A stretch of 64,000 nucleotides of DNA from Sulfidibacterium sp036244975. GTDB taxonomy: Bacteria > Bacteroidota > Bacteroidia > Bacteroidales > F082. The stretch lies in assembly GCA_036244975.1 (NCBI GenBank), contig BTTE01000001.1, forward strand, positions 68,833 through 132,832, written 5' to 3'. Both the position numbers and the translations under genes were made by a program. This document shows positions 52,850-62,442 of this stretch, piece after piece. Numbering within the stretch: the first letter of the stretch is position 1; each line of letters starts with the position of its first letter. Under the pieces are notes generated by a model. The model did not search any database. It worked only from the letters and a program-made list of their open reading frames with translations, and had not been told where the DNA came from.

Positions 52850-53543
52850 AAGACTTTCGAATAAAAAGACCCTCGCGCAAATTTTCTTTTTCACCGGGCT
52901 GGGAGCGGACGAAAGAGCCTTCTCGCAACTCGAAGTTCAAACATCGCTCCCAAAAATCCATGTTGCCTGGCTGAAACCACAAAGAAAAGAAACGCTTCCG
53001 GCCTATTGCCGCCGTTTGATAAAACATTACAAAATAAAAAACGGGGATGTCCTTATCGGACTCTCTTTTGGCGGACTGGTAGTTACCGAAATCAACAAGC
53101 TGATAAAACCGGCGCTGAGCATTCTTATTTCCAGCGTATCCACACGGAAGGAACTGCCACTGCTCTACCGGATAGCCGGACGGTTAAACCTGCATAATCT
53201 CATTCCGAAATCCTCCCTGAACAAACCAAACCGGTTGAAATATTATTTTTTCAGCCTGAAAAAACCTGCACAAAAGCAGCTGTTTGATGACATTATCACC
53301 GACGCAGATCCGGATTTTGATCAATGGGCAATTGAGAAAATTGTTCACTGGAAAAATAGCAAAAGACCGGAAAATCTTTACAAAATAAACGGCTCCTCCG
53401 ACCGGATTATACCTGTTCGCAAAGCTTCTTCCGATTTTGTTATCGAGGGCGGCAGTCATTTCCTGACATGGGAAAATGCTGATGCCGTTTCAGAGATTAT
53501 CCGTCAGTTGCTGGAAAAAAACGGATTTGAAACAAAGAAATAA
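52842..53543 (+). CDS. Alpha/beta hydrolase
   Basis: A 233-residue cytoplasmic hydrolase. The nucleophile elbow is GLSFGG (Ser75), the acid is probably Asp in NGSSDRIIP, and the base is His in EGGSHFLTW, giving a complete catalytic triad. The substrate is unknown; it could be an esterase. It overlaps rsmD by 8 bases. Confidence 0.85.
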   Translation: MDKRLSNKKTLAQIFFFTGLGADERAFSQLEVQTSLPKIHVAWLKPQRKETLPAYCRRLIKHYKIKNGDVLIGLSFGGLVVTEINKLIKPALSILISSVSTRKELPLLYRIAGRLNLHNLIPKSSLNKPNRLKYYFFSLKKPAQKQLFDDIITDADPDFDQWAIEKIVHWKNSKRPENLYKINGSSDRIIPVRKASSDFVIEGGSHFLTWENADAVSEIIRQLLEKNGFETKK

Positions 53544-53615
53544 CGCCTTATTTTTTTCTGACAAACCCGGCTAACCGGAAATTTTATACCTTTACTTTCT
53601 GTTAATTCCATAATT

Positions 53616-55178
53616 ATGAACAGAGACCTGAATTTAGAAAAGCTAAAAAAAACACCTCTTTGGGATGTTATTGTTATTGGTGGTGGTGCTACCGGGTTAG
53701 GGACTGCCGTGGATGCCACTACCCGCGGATTTAAAACCCTGCTGCTCGAGCAGGCCGATTTTGCCAAAGGGACTTCCAGCCGGAGTACGAAACTGGTTCA
53801 TGGTGGCGTTCGTTATCTCGCCCAGGGCGATATTTCGCTGGTTCTCGAAGCGCTGAAAGAGCGCGGACTCTTACGCCAAAATGCTCCACATCTTGTTCGT
53901 AATCAGGCATTTATTATTCCAACATACGAATGGTGGGATGGTCCTTTTTATACCATTGGGCTGAAAGTGTATGATATGATGTCGGGCAAACTGGGACTGG
54001 GACCTTCCGAACGGGTGAACACGGAAGCCGTTACCAAAGCCATTCCCAACCTGAAAAAAGAAGGACTAAACGGAGGAGTCATCTATTATGACGGTCAGTT
54101 TGACGATGCCCGTCTCGCCATCAGCCTGGCACAAACTTTAGAAGACAACCGCGGAACCGCCCTTAACTATTGCAGGGTAACCGGCATTTTGAAAGACAAA
54201 ATGGGCTTTGTGGACGGAGTAACCGTTTTAGATACCGAAAATAATGAAGTTTACGAGATCAGGGGAAAAGCCGTAGTGAATGCCACCGGCGTTTTCGCCG
54301 ACAGCATCATCCAAATGGATCATCCCGAAACAAAAAAAACCATTGTCCCTTCGCAAGGAGTTCATATCATCCTCGACAAGAAGTTTCTGCAGGGCGACAC
54401 GGCCATCATGATCCCCAAAACGCCCGACGGACGTGTACTGTTTGCCGTGCCATGGCACGGCAAAGTAGTGGTAGGCACCACCGATACCCTCATGGACGAA
54501 ATCAGTCTGGAACCACGGGCTTTGCCTGAAGAAATTGATTTTATCCTGAATACAGCCGGCGAATATCTGGTTTATCCTCCCAAGAGATCCGATGTGCGTA
54601 GCGTTTTTGCCGGTCTCCGTCCGCTGGCAGCACCGGAGGAAGAAGGCGAAAAAACCAAAGAAATCTCCAGAAGTCATAAAATCATCATCTCCCCCACCGG
54701 ACTGCTGACTATCATCGGCGGAAAATGGACTACCTACCGGAAAATGGGAGAAGACGTCATTGAAAAAGCTATTCTCATCGGCGGTCTTGAAGAAACGCCT
54801 TCGGTAACAGACAACATGCCTATCCACGGATATGTAAAAAGCTTTGACGATAAGGATCCGCTGTACTACTACGGTTCGGACAGAGACAAAATAAAAGCAC
54901 TTGCACTGAAAGACCAAACTATGACAGAGCCGCTGGTTGAAGGATTTCCCTATACCAAAGCGGAGGTGGTCTGGGCCGTACGTGAAGAGATGGCACGAAC
55001 AGTAGAGGATTTCCTGGCACGTCGCAGTCGGTTTTTGCTTTTAGATGCCCGTAAAAGCATGGAAGCAGCACCCGCAGCGGCCAAAATTATAGCCGAAGAA
55101 TTGGGCTTCAGGCGCCGCTGGCAACGGGAGCAGATAGAAAAATACACCACGCTGGCCAAAGGCTATATTTTGGAATAA
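53616..55178 (+). CDS. glpD: Aerobic-type glycerol-3-phosphate dehydrogenase
   Basis: FAD enzyme that oxidises glycerol 3-phosphate to dihydroxyacetone phosphate and passes electrons to quinone, at the inner membrane. The 520 residues have the N-terminal FAD fold VIVIGGGATGLGTAVDATTRGF (15-36) and the GlpD signature GTSSRSTKLVHGGVRYL. FAGLRPL and IIGGKWTTYRKM come near the C-terminal domain. Typical length. glpK follows after 37 bases. Confidence 0.94.
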   Translation: MNRDLNLEKLKKTPLWDVIVIGGGATGLGTAVDATTRGFKTLLLEQADFAKGTSSRSTKLVHGGVRYLAQGDISLVLEALKERGLLRQNAPHLVRNQAFIIPTYEWWDGPFYTIGLKVYDMMSGKLGLGPSERVNTEAVTKAIPNLKKEGLNGGVIYYDGQFDDARLAISLAQTLEDNRGTALNYCRVTGILKDKMGFVDGVTVLDTENNEVYEIRGKAVVNATGVFADSIIQMDHPETKKTIVPSQGVHIILDKKFLQGDTAIMIPKTPDGRVLFAVPWHGKVVVGTTDTLMDEISLEPRALPEEIDFILNTAGEYLVYPPKRSDVRSVFAGLRPLAAPEEEGEKTKEISRSHKIIISPTGLLTIIGGKWTTYRKMGEDVIEKAILIGGLEETPSVTDNMPIHGYVKSFDDKDPLYYYGSDRDKIKALALKDQTMTEPLVEGFPYTKAEVVWAVREEMARTVEDFLARRSRFLLLDARKSMEAAPAAAKIIAEELGFRRRWQREQIEKYTTLAKGYILE

Positions 55179-55215
55179 ACCCGGAAAAACATTTCCTTTT
55201 TTTAAAAAACTTACC

Positions 55216-56700
55216 ATGAGGAAAAACTACATTCTTGCATTGGACCAGGGAACCACCAGCTCACGTGCCATTATTTATGACCATGCGGGGAAAATACGGG
55301 CAATGGCACAGAAAGAGTTCCGGCAAATTTTTCCCAAACCCGGATTTGTGGAACATGATCCCATGGAAATCTATAGCTCACAAATTAGTGTAGCCGCTGA
55401 AGTGCTGGCTCAGATGGAGATTCATGATAACGCCATTGCTGCAATCGGCATCACCAACCAGCGTGAGACAACCATCGTCTGGAACCGGAAAACCGGAAAA
55501 CCGGTGTACAACGCCATCGTGTGGCAGGACAGGCGGACTTCGTCTTATTGCGATCAGTTAAAAAAAGAGGGCCTTCAGAGCCTGATAGCCGGAAAAACAG
55601 GATTGGAAATTGATGCTTATTTCTCGGCAACCAAAATCAAATGGATTCTCGACAACGTCCCCGGAGCACGCAAAACCGCCGAAAAAGGAGAGCTGGCTTT
55701 CGGCACCGTAGACAGTTGGCTCATCTGGAACCTGAGCAATGGTAAAGCCCACCTGACCGATATCTCCAATGCTTCGCGAACCATGCTCTACAACATCCAC
55801 ACCATGAAGTGGGACGAAGATTTGATCCGGCTTTTTGATATCCCGGCCTCTATGCTTCCCGAAGTAAAAGCCAATAGCACATACTTTGCCGACACCTCCG
55901 ATCTGATTTTTTCGTCAAAAATTCCTATCAGCGGGGTAGCCGGCGACCAGCAGGCAGCGCTGTTCGGGCAGATGTGCGTCCACAAAGAAATGGTGAAAAA
56001 CACTTATGGAACCGGATGTTTTATCATGCTCAATACCGGAAACAAAGCCGTCCGGTCAAAAAACAGGATGCTCACCACCATTGCCTGGCAGCTGCGTGGA
56101 GAAACCACTTACGCGTTAGAAGGCAGCGTTTTTGTGGGCGGCGCTGTCGTTCAATGGCTTCGCGACGGATTGCAACTTATTAAAACAGCACAATCCAGTG
56201 AAAAACTGGCGCTTTCGGTGGAAAATACGGGAGGCATTGTTTTCGTACCTGCTTTTACCGGACTGGGGGCGCCACACTGGAAACAGGATGCGCGGGGAAT
56301 GATTTACGGCATTACCCGCGGAACAACCCGGGCACATATCACACGTGCAGCGCTGGAATCCATTGCTTACCAAAGCTATGATGTTATAAAAGCCATGCAA
56401 CAGGATGCCGGCTTTGCCGTTGAAAATCTGCGTGTCGATGGTGGTGCGGCAGCCAACAATTTCCTTATGCAAATACAGGCAGATATTTTGCAAACCAACG
56501 TCCAAAGACCCGTAGTACTGGAAAGCACATCACTTGGAGTAGCCTATTTTGCAGGACTTGCCGTCGGCTTTTGGCAAGATGTGCAGGAAATTGAAAGGCA
56601 GTGGGAGATAGAAAAAGAATTCGTTCCCACCCAATCTCCCGAAGTTGTTGAAAAGGGTATCGAAGTCTGGCACGAAGCGGTACGGAAAGTTTTACAATAG
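55216..56700 (+). CDS. glpK: Glycerol kinase
   Basis: Phosphorylates glycerol to glycerol 3-phosphate for GlpD. The 494 residues show ALDQGTTSSRAIIYD near the start, GITNQRETTIVWNRKTG, and GVAGDQQAALFGQ. VPAFTGLGAPHW and the phosphate loop LRVDGGAAANNFLMQ follow. Normal length. It forms a unit with glpD; no glycerol facilitator gene is adjacent. Confidence 0.95.
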   Translation: MRKNYILALDQGTTSSRAIIYDHAGKIRAMAQKEFRQIFPKPGFVEHDPMEIYSSQISVAAEVLAQMEIHDNAIAAIGITNQRETTIVWNRKTGKPVYNAIVWQDRRTSSYCDQLKKEGLQSLIAGKTGLEIDAYFSATKIKWILDNVPGARKTAEKGELAFGTVDSWLIWNLSNGKAHLTDISNASRTMLYNIHTMKWDEDLIRLFDIPASMLPEVKANSTYFADTSDLIFSSKIPISGVAGDQQAALFGQMCVHKEMVKNTYGTGCFIMLNTGNKAVRSKNRMLTTIAWQLRGETTYALEGSVFVGGAVVQWLRDGLQLIKTAQSSEKLALSVENTGGIVFVPAFTGLGAPHWKQDARGMIYGITRGTTRAHITRAALESIAYQSYDVIKAMQQDAGFAVENLRVDGGAAANNFLMQIQADILQTNVQRPVVLESTSLGVAYFAGLAVGFWQDVQEIERQWEIEKEFVPTQSPEVVEKGIEVWHEAVRKVLQ

Positions 56701-56740
56701 CAACAAAAGAAGAAGTTATAATATTCTTGTTTTAAACGTT

Positions 56741-57445
56741 TTATATCTTTAGGGCATTGCCCCGATAAAGAAATCTGTCAGGGTAATTGGTGAAAAGCGC
56801 CTCCACATTCAACTCCTGTAATCGTTTAAGAAGACGGGGATTATTCACGGTATAAACCCACACTTCCAGCCTGTGGCCATGAATTTCGTTTACCAGTTCC
56901 GGACTTACCACTCTCATCGGGATGTTGACAGAAGTAGCTTTCAGTGCCTTTGCCAAAACCACAAAGCCATGCGGATGCTTTTCATAAAGGATACCGATTT
57001 TTGTGAAATGATCCAGCTCCCGGAACTGCATCAGCTGCTGATGGTCAAAAGAAGAGATATAAAAATCTCCGGTTTGCCAACCGCGGTTTTCTTTGTAATA
57101 GTGAAGCAAATCGGCAGTGGAAACCGCCACTCCCGAACCTTTAAGTTCGATATTAACTTTAGCCCGCCGGTTCACCAGGCTCAGCACTTCATGAAGTGTA
57201 GGAATTCTTTCTCCATCTCCTGCATCTGCCTGTTGCAATTCGTGAAGGGTTTTGTCTGACACAAGACCTTTTCCCGATGTTGTCCGGTTGATTTTTTCAT
57301 CATGGATGACCACAAGCTCACCGCTGGCACACCGATGCACATCCAGTTCGATCATTTCAACTCCCATCCGGATGGCTTTTTCAAAAGAAGCCGGTGTATT
57401 TTCAGGAGCGGTTCCACTTGCGCCACGATGTCCGATTATGAGCAT
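56741..57445 (-). CDS. Glycerophosphodiester phosphodiesterase
   Basis: Releases glycerol 3-phosphate from glycerophosphodiesters, feeding GlpD. The 234 residues carry GHRGASGTAPENTPASF (5-21, His6 and Arg7 of the HRG motif) and the metal-binding ELDVH (37-41) with a later HDEKINRTTSGKG. No signal peptide, so cytoplasmic, of the UgpQ type. It is encoded convergently to glpK. Confidence 0.92.
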   Translation of the reverse strand: MLIIGHRGASGTAPENTPASFEKAIRMGVEMIELDVHRCASGELVVIHDEKINRTTSGKGLVSDKTLHELQQADAGDGERIPTLHEVLSLVNRRAKVNIELKGSGVAVSTADLLHYYKENRGWQTGDFYISSFDHQQLMQFRELDHFTKIGILYEKHPHGFVVLAKALKATSVNIPMRVVSPELVNEIHGHRLEVWVYTVNNPRLLKRLQELNVEALFTNYPDRFLYRGNALKI

Positions 57446-57531
57446 ATTTCAATATTTCAAAAGCATTTCAAAAAACGGATGACGAGGTTCACTCTTTTTC
57501 GCCAAAAACAAATTAAAATTTTCCGACTCAT

Positions 57532-58533
57532 CTATTTTTGGTCAGCATACATTGCCACCCCATGGAAACCTTCGGAAGTAACATAGGCGCGAAACATGCC
57601 GGGTGTGTTGAAGGTCATCGTAAAATGACCGGTACGATCCACGGCAATGACGCCTCCTTCGCCACCCTGTTTTTTCAGCTTAACAAGGATATCGTAATTA
57701 GCCGCTTCTTTCAGGCTAAGACCGGAATATTTCATAAGAGCACTAATATCGTAAGCCACAACATTGCGCATAAAGTACTCGCCGTGGCCGGTACTCGAAA
57801 CCGCACAGGTAGCATTGTCAGCGTAAGTGCCGGCTCCAATAATAGGCGAATCGCCAACGCGGCCATACATTTTATAGGTCATGCCTCCGGTAGAAGTTCC
57901 TGCGGCGAGGTTTCCGTATTTATCTAACGCCACGGCGCCTACTGTTCCGTGCTTTTCGCCCTGCGCCATTTTGGCTTTAACTTTCAGATAAGATTTCCAC
58001 CGGCTTTCCGTGAAGAAATAGCTGCTGTCCTCCATTTGCAATCCCTGCTTTGCAGCGAAAATTTCGGCGCCTTTTGAGATGAGCAAAACATGGGGTGTAT
58101 GTTCCATAACCGCACGCGCTGCCAAAATAGGATTTTTTATGGTATGTACATTAGCCACGGCGCCGGCCATAAGGTTTTTGCCATCCATGATGGAGGCATC
58201 CATTTCATTTTCTCCTCTTGCGTTAAAGACAGAACCTTTCCCGGCATTAAAAAGCGGAGAGTCTTCCATCATGGTGATGCTTTTGGTAACCGCATCCAGG
58301 GCCGAGCCGCCCCGTTTTAAAATAAATTCACCCGAGTCGATGACCTGTTGCAACTTGTCGCGATAGCGTTTTTCTTTTTCGGGGGTCATCTGTTTTTTTT
58401 CAATCACTCCGGCGCCACCATGAATGACGAGTACATATTTTCCCAACGTTTTCTTGCCGCTGTTTTTTGCAGGCTGGCAGGAAGTGAACGCCAGCAATGT
58501 TAATGAGAGGAGACCAATAAGATATTTTTTCAT
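57532..58533 (-). CDS. Isoaspartyl peptidase / L-asparaginase-like lipoprotein (Ntn hydrolase)
   Basis: 333 residues with a lipoprotein signal and Cys19 (AFTSC), so tethered outside the cytoplasm. The plant-type asparaginase fold is present: VIHGGAG (36-42), GGSALDAV, and the autocleavage site HGTVGAVALD with Thr197 as nucleophile, then GTSTGG and VGDSPIIGAGTYA. It hydrolyses asparagine or beta-aspartyl dipeptides after self-processing. It lies 30 bases downstream of the TSUP permease gene and may belong to the FIST-kinase operon. Confidence 0.93.
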   Translation of the reverse strand: MKKYLIGLLSLTLLAFTSCQPAKNSGKKTLGKYVLVIHGGAGVIEKKQMTPEKEKRYRDKLQQVIDSGEFILKRGGSALDAVTKSITMMEDSPLFNAGKGSVFNARGENEMDASIMDGKNLMAGAVANVHTIKNPILAARAVMEHTPHVLLISKGAEIFAAKQGLQMEDSSYFFTESRWKSYLKVKAKMAQGEKHGTVGAVALDKYGNLAAGTSTGGMTYKMYGRVGDSPIIGAGTYADNATCAVSSTGHGEYFMRNVVAYDISALMKYSGLSLKEAANYDILVKLKKQGGEGGVIAVDRTGHFTMTFNTPGMFRAYVTSEGFHGVAMYADQK

Positions 58534-58563
58534 AAGTGAGTATTTTGAGTTTCAAATAATTTA

Positions 58564-59364
58564 CTAATGTGTTACGGACTGGCTTACAAGGGGAAGAAAC
58601 AGGCTTTTAAAGTCGTAGATTCCAAACATTTGTGCCGAGGTAATTAAAACAACAACGACAATTACCCATTTGACAAAAACCACCCCTTTTTTGACAGCCA
58701 TCCTTGAGGCGACCAAAGCCCCAATCATATTACCGAGAGCCATTATCAGGCCGTATTTCCAGTTAATTTCGTGATTATAATAAAATATTGCGAGGGTAAA
58801 AGGAGCGTAAGCCAGAATAATCAACACTTTGATGGCATTTGCTTTTACCAAATCGTAGCCGGCGCCAAGCACAATGCCCGCCAAAAAAAAGTAGCCCACC
58901 CCCATGTGAATAAATCCGGCATAAATTCCGATAAAAAAGAAGATGACGTAAGTACTCCGGCTAATGGGTTTCTTTCTCACCTCGGCCTTTCCATAAATAT
59001 ACTGCTGCGGTTTGAACAAAATAATCAGCAGCAGCACCAGCATAATGACGCCAATCGCTTTCTCAAAGATGGCCTCATTAATGTCAACAGCCATCCAGGC
59101 ACCCACGAGAGAGCCGATAATGGCCGGAATGGAAAGACAGAGCGCTTTGCGTTGTTCCAGCACTTTTTGTTGTTTGAAACTGGATACCGCTACCAAATTC
59201 TGAAGTGCGATGGCCACCCTGTTGGTTCCGTTTGCCACAGTGGCCGGCAGCCCCAGCATAATCAAAATAGACAACGAAATAATACTCCCTCCGCCGGCCA
59301 GCGTATTAATAAAGCCTACCAAAACACCCGAAAGGACCAGTGCTAAAAATTCAACAGTACCCAT
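58564..59364 (-). CDS. TSUP (TauE/SafE) family permease
   Basis: 266 residues with about eight membrane helices in two repeats. The N-terminal VLVGFINTLAGGGSIISLSILIMLGLPATVANGTNR and the second-half GYFFLAGIVLGAGYDLVKANAIK are the family signatures. Members export or import sulfur-containing organic anions or small organic acids; the substrate is unknown here. Its ATG is immediately adjacent to the stop of the histidine kinase gene (0 bases apart), so translation is coupled to the sensor. Confidence 0.9.
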   Translation of the reverse strand: MGTVEFLALVLSGVLVGFINTLAGGGSIISLSILIMLGLPATVANGTNRVAIALQNLVAVSSFKQQKVLEQRKALCLSIPAIIGSLVGAWMAVDINEAIFEKAIGVIMLVLLLIILFKPQQYIYGKAEVRKKPISRSTYVIFFFIGIYAGFIHMGVGYFFLAGIVLGAGYDLVKANAIKVLIILAYAPFTLAIFYYNHEINWKYGLIMALGNMIGALVASRMAVKKGVVFVKWVIVVVVLITSAQMFGIYDFKSLFLPLVSQSVTH

Positions 59365-61125
59365 TTATTCTTTGATTATGAAACCATGCAGGATTTTAAA
59401 AAGTTCTTTTGGATTGAACGGTTTGGCAATAAAGCCATCCATTTCGGCAGCCATGGCCTTCTTGCGGTCCGATTCCATGGCATTGGCGGTAAGTGCCACA
59501 ATAAAAGCATGACGTTCGCCTTGTTCTTTTTCAAATTTTCGGATTTGCCGGGTTGCTTCAAGGCCATCCATCACAGGCATCTGAATATCCATTAAAATCA
59601 AATCGTACGGATTCTGGATATACTTTTCCAGCCCTTCTTTTCCGTTGTTGGCCACATCCAGTTTGCAGCCATTTTTTTCAAGGGTTATTTTACTGATTTT
59701 CTGATTAATCAGGTTATCCTCCACCATAAGAATCCGGAATTCTTTCAACAGTTCTATAATCTTTGACTCATCAAATGATTCTTTTTCCGGCATTTCAGCT
59801 TTCAAAGGAATGGCAAACGAGAAAAGAGAGCCTTTACCCTCCCTGCTTTTCACTCCTATTTTACCCTTCATAATTTCCACCAGTCTTTTGGAGATGGCCA
59901 GCCCCAGACCTGTTCCCTGATAACTTTTGGTAGTTGAGAGATCCACCTGCGAGAAGCTTTCGAATATTTTATTTAAGAGCACATCTTTAATGCCGATACC
60001 GGTATCTTCCACTTCAAACCGTACTTTTAAATAATTGTTTTTCAGAGTTTTCTCAAGAAAAATTCTAAGCCACACATTCCCCTTATGAGTAAATTTCATA
60101 GCGTTATCCAGTAAATTCCTCAACACTTTTCGAAGAGAAGTTTTATCGCCGATAAAAAATCCGGGTAGTTTCGGGTCAATTTTTACTGAGAACTCAATTC
60201 CCTTATCTTTTGTCTCACTTTTAAATTCATTTTCCAGATGGCTTATGAGCGATAGCATAGAGAATTTACCGGTTTCGGGTTTAAATTTACCCGTTTCGAT
60301 AGCCGAAAATTCAAAGACATCTTCGATAATGCCCATCAAATGCATGGCTGATTTCAGTAAATTTGTCAGATAATCATTCTGATTTTTCCCTAAGTTCGTC
60401 TGACCCAGAATTTCTGCCATTCCAATAATGCCGTTGAGGGGTGTTCTTATTTCATGGCTCATGTTGGTAAGAAACTGGTCTTTAATATGTACGCCTTCTT
60501 CAGCGAGGTCGCGGGCTTGTTTTAGTTGTAGCTCATAATTTTTCTGACTGCTGATGTCCCAGGAGATACCTATCAGCCCGATGATTTTTCCTTCTTTGCT
60601 ACGTACCGGTGCAATATTGGTATGTACCCAGATTTTTTTTTCGTTCTGCTCAACCTGCTCTTCCACATTATAGAAAAAGCTACCATCTTTAATCACCTGT
60701 TTTTCAAGTTCCTGATATTTTCCCTGAGGCAAATAATGATGAAAAACCTCTTTTAAGGTCTTTCCCAGCACATCTTTCCGGGTCAGACCGGAAAATTCCA
60801 AAAATGCTTTGTTTACAAGCTGATACCGGAAATCACTGTCTTTAAAATAAACTAAAGCAGGAATTGTATTCAATAAGGTATTTAACCTTTTCGCCTGGCG
60901 TTCCTGTTCCTGGAGGGCCCTTTTCAAATCTTCGGAAGTCTTGGTAAGCAACGAATTCACAACGTTTTTATCCTTCAAAGCCCGTTGTAGTTTAAAATCA
61001 AGGATGTCAGCCTCCATGGACAACCGGCCTATCTCGTTTTGCATCTCAAGCTTTAGCTTGATGAGGTCTTTTGCCTTATCAATATGGTTGAGCTTTTCGG
61101 CCAGTTGTTGAATAATTTTCTGCAT
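59365..61125 (-). CDS. PAS-domain hybrid histidine kinase with receiver
   Basis: 586 residues without membrane segments, hence cytoplasmic. An N-terminal coiled coil (1-85) is followed by a PAS domain (about 86-195, with PALVYFKDSDFRYQLVNKAF). The dimerisation/phosphoacceptor helix follows with His224 in NMSHEIRTPLNG. The ATPase part has DNAMKFTHKGNVWL, DTGIGIKDV and GTGLGLAISKRL, and the C-terminal receiver has Asp513 (LILMDIQMPVMDG). With the FIST protein 6 bases upstream it likely forms one sensing pathway. No DNA-binding regulator is adjacent. Confidence 0.93.
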   Translation of the reverse strand: MQKIIQQLAEKLNHIDKAKDLIKLKLEMQNEIGRLSMEADILDFKLQRALKDKNVVNSLLTKTSEDLKRALQEQERQAKRLNTLLNTIPALVYFKDSDFRYQLVNKAFLEFSGLTRKDVLGKTLKEVFHHYLPQGKYQELEKQVIKDGSFFYNVEEQVEQNEKKIWVHTNIAPVRSKEGKIIGLIGISWDISSQKNYELQLKQARDLAEEGVHIKDQFLTNMSHEIRTPLNGIIGMAEILGQTNLGKNQNDYLTNLLKSAMHLMGIIEDVFEFSAIETGKFKPETGKFSMLSLISHLENEFKSETKDKGIEFSVKIDPKLPGFFIGDKTSLRKVLRNLLDNAMKFTHKGNVWLRIFLEKTLKNNYLKVRFEVEDTGIGIKDVLLNKIFESFSQVDLSTTKSYQGTGLGLAISKRLVEIMKGKIGVKSREGKGSLFSFAIPLKAEMPEKESFDESKIIELLKEFRILMVEDNLINQKISKITLEKNGCKLDVANNGKEGLEKYIQNPYDLILMDIQMPVMDGLEATRQIRKFEKEQGERHAFIVALTANAMESDRKKAMAAEMDGFIAKPFNPKELFKILHGFIIKE

Positions 61126-61131
61126 GGTGCT

Positions 61132-62274
61132 TTACTTTCCCTTTTTTCTTAACAAAGCCAATGTGAAAGTCTGGTTATAGAAAGAGCAGTGGCCATTGTC
61201 GTTGTTTCCAATCTCGCCATAAGTAAAAAAACCTGCCAGCGGCTTTTTCCACTTAATGGAAGCCAGTTTTATTTCAGTAGAAATCAGCGGACCCAACGCT
61301 ATGTGGCGGGCAATACACGAAAACAAAAGCAACAAATCGGCTTTTTGGTTTTTATCGTGGAAGGAGATAATTTTATCACGGGTGTTTTCCATAATTTCAA
61401 AACCCGGAGAGGTGGAAAAAGAGACTGTGGAACCCTGTGAAACAGAGCCGGCAAAAATCAAACTGCGCTGTTCTTTATTGATACCGGTAACCGCCCTTAA
61501 AACAGAGGTTCCATCGCTGTTTTTTACCATAAAAGGATATTCTATCCCGACACCCGGAAGATCCTCTTCCTTTACATTCAGATAGTCCATATACATATCC
61601 AGCGCTGGTAATCCGTTGATTTCAAAGACAGTATTCCCGTCCGAACGATTCACGGGAAACTCGGCTCCAAGGCTGATCCAGCCGCTGCTAATCATTCCTG
61701 TCAACTCAATTTTATTTTGGTCGAAAACGAGAACCATGGCGCCTTCATCGGAAATAGCGTGATTGGAAAAGACAAAAGTCTGCTCAAAACGCGCATCATC
61801 TCCGGCAAGTCCGCCAAACATGGGAAGCTGATTTCCGCTTTTACTCAGGACTCCTTCCACCAAAGCCTGCCCATCCATAAGAATACTGCTGGCACCAATA
61901 ATTACAGAAGGATGCCTGAAAGAAGCGTTTATTTTGTTTCCCAGCACCTGCCCCAGCTCAAAGGAAGAAAGCTTGCCCCGCTTTATTAAATGCAACTGAA
62001 AACTTGCAGGCGAAATATCCGTCAAAACAACAACAGCAGATTTTTCACGGACATAATTCATTTGTGCATCAAACAGAATCTCCCCTCCGGTACTGCTACC
62101 AAACAAAGTAATCTGCTGTTCCTTAAAAATGTCCATAAGCCTGGTTAAGGGAAATTCAACAGAAACAAAAACAAAAGCCAGCGTAGGTTTAAAGTCAACG
62201 GTATTCAGTGCATATTCAAATTTTATCTGAAATTCACTAAACGACTCTGAAACAAATGCATGTGTTGAAATCAT
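61132..62274 (-). CDS. FIST-domain sensory protein
   Basis: 380 residues from the ATG at 62274; the longer frame upstream has no family text. It matches the FIST_N and FIST_C domains: LFGSSTGGEILFDAQMNYVREKSAVVVL, PSVIIGASSILMDGQALVEGV, PMFGGLAGDDARFEQTFVFSN and the C-terminal SCIARHIALG plus GFFTYGEIGNN. FIST domains are predicted to bind small ligands, probably amino acids, and to signal to kinases. The histidine kinase starts 6 bases after its stop. Confidence 0.9.
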   Translation of the reverse strand: MISTHAFVSESFSEFQIKFEYALNTVDFKPTLAFVFVSVEFPLTRLMDIFKEQQITLFGSSTGGEILFDAQMNYVREKSAVVVLTDISPASFQLHLIKRGKLSSFELGQVLGNKINASFRHPSVIIGASSILMDGQALVEGVLSKSGNQLPMFGGLAGDDARFEQTFVFSNHAISDEGAMVLVFDQNKIELTGMISSGWISLGAEFPVNRSDGNTVFEINGLPALDMYMDYLNVKEEDLPGVGIEYPFMVKNSDGTSVLRAVTGINKEQRSLIFAGSVSQGSTVSFSTSPGFEIMENTRDKIISFHDKNQKADLLLLFSCIARHIALGPLISTEIKLASIKWKKPLAGFFTYGEIGNNDNGHCSFYNQTFTLALLRKKGK

Positions 62275-62442
62275 TATGGCTCCACATAGTGTAAAGCAAA
62301 GATATAAAATCTTTTGATTTATATTGAAATCCCAAACCAGGGCACTGTTGCCACAAAACACAAGTCAGCCGCGCTCAAATCCGGCGCACAAGACCTGACA
62401 CAGTTGAGTTGATGTTGAGGAATATAAAAAGGTTTGCTTTTT

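Noticed and set aside
62275..62361. 29-codon N-terminal extension of the FIST protein
   Set aside because: The FIST_N homology starts with MISTHAF at 62274 and the extension has no family text; a later ATG start is more consistent.
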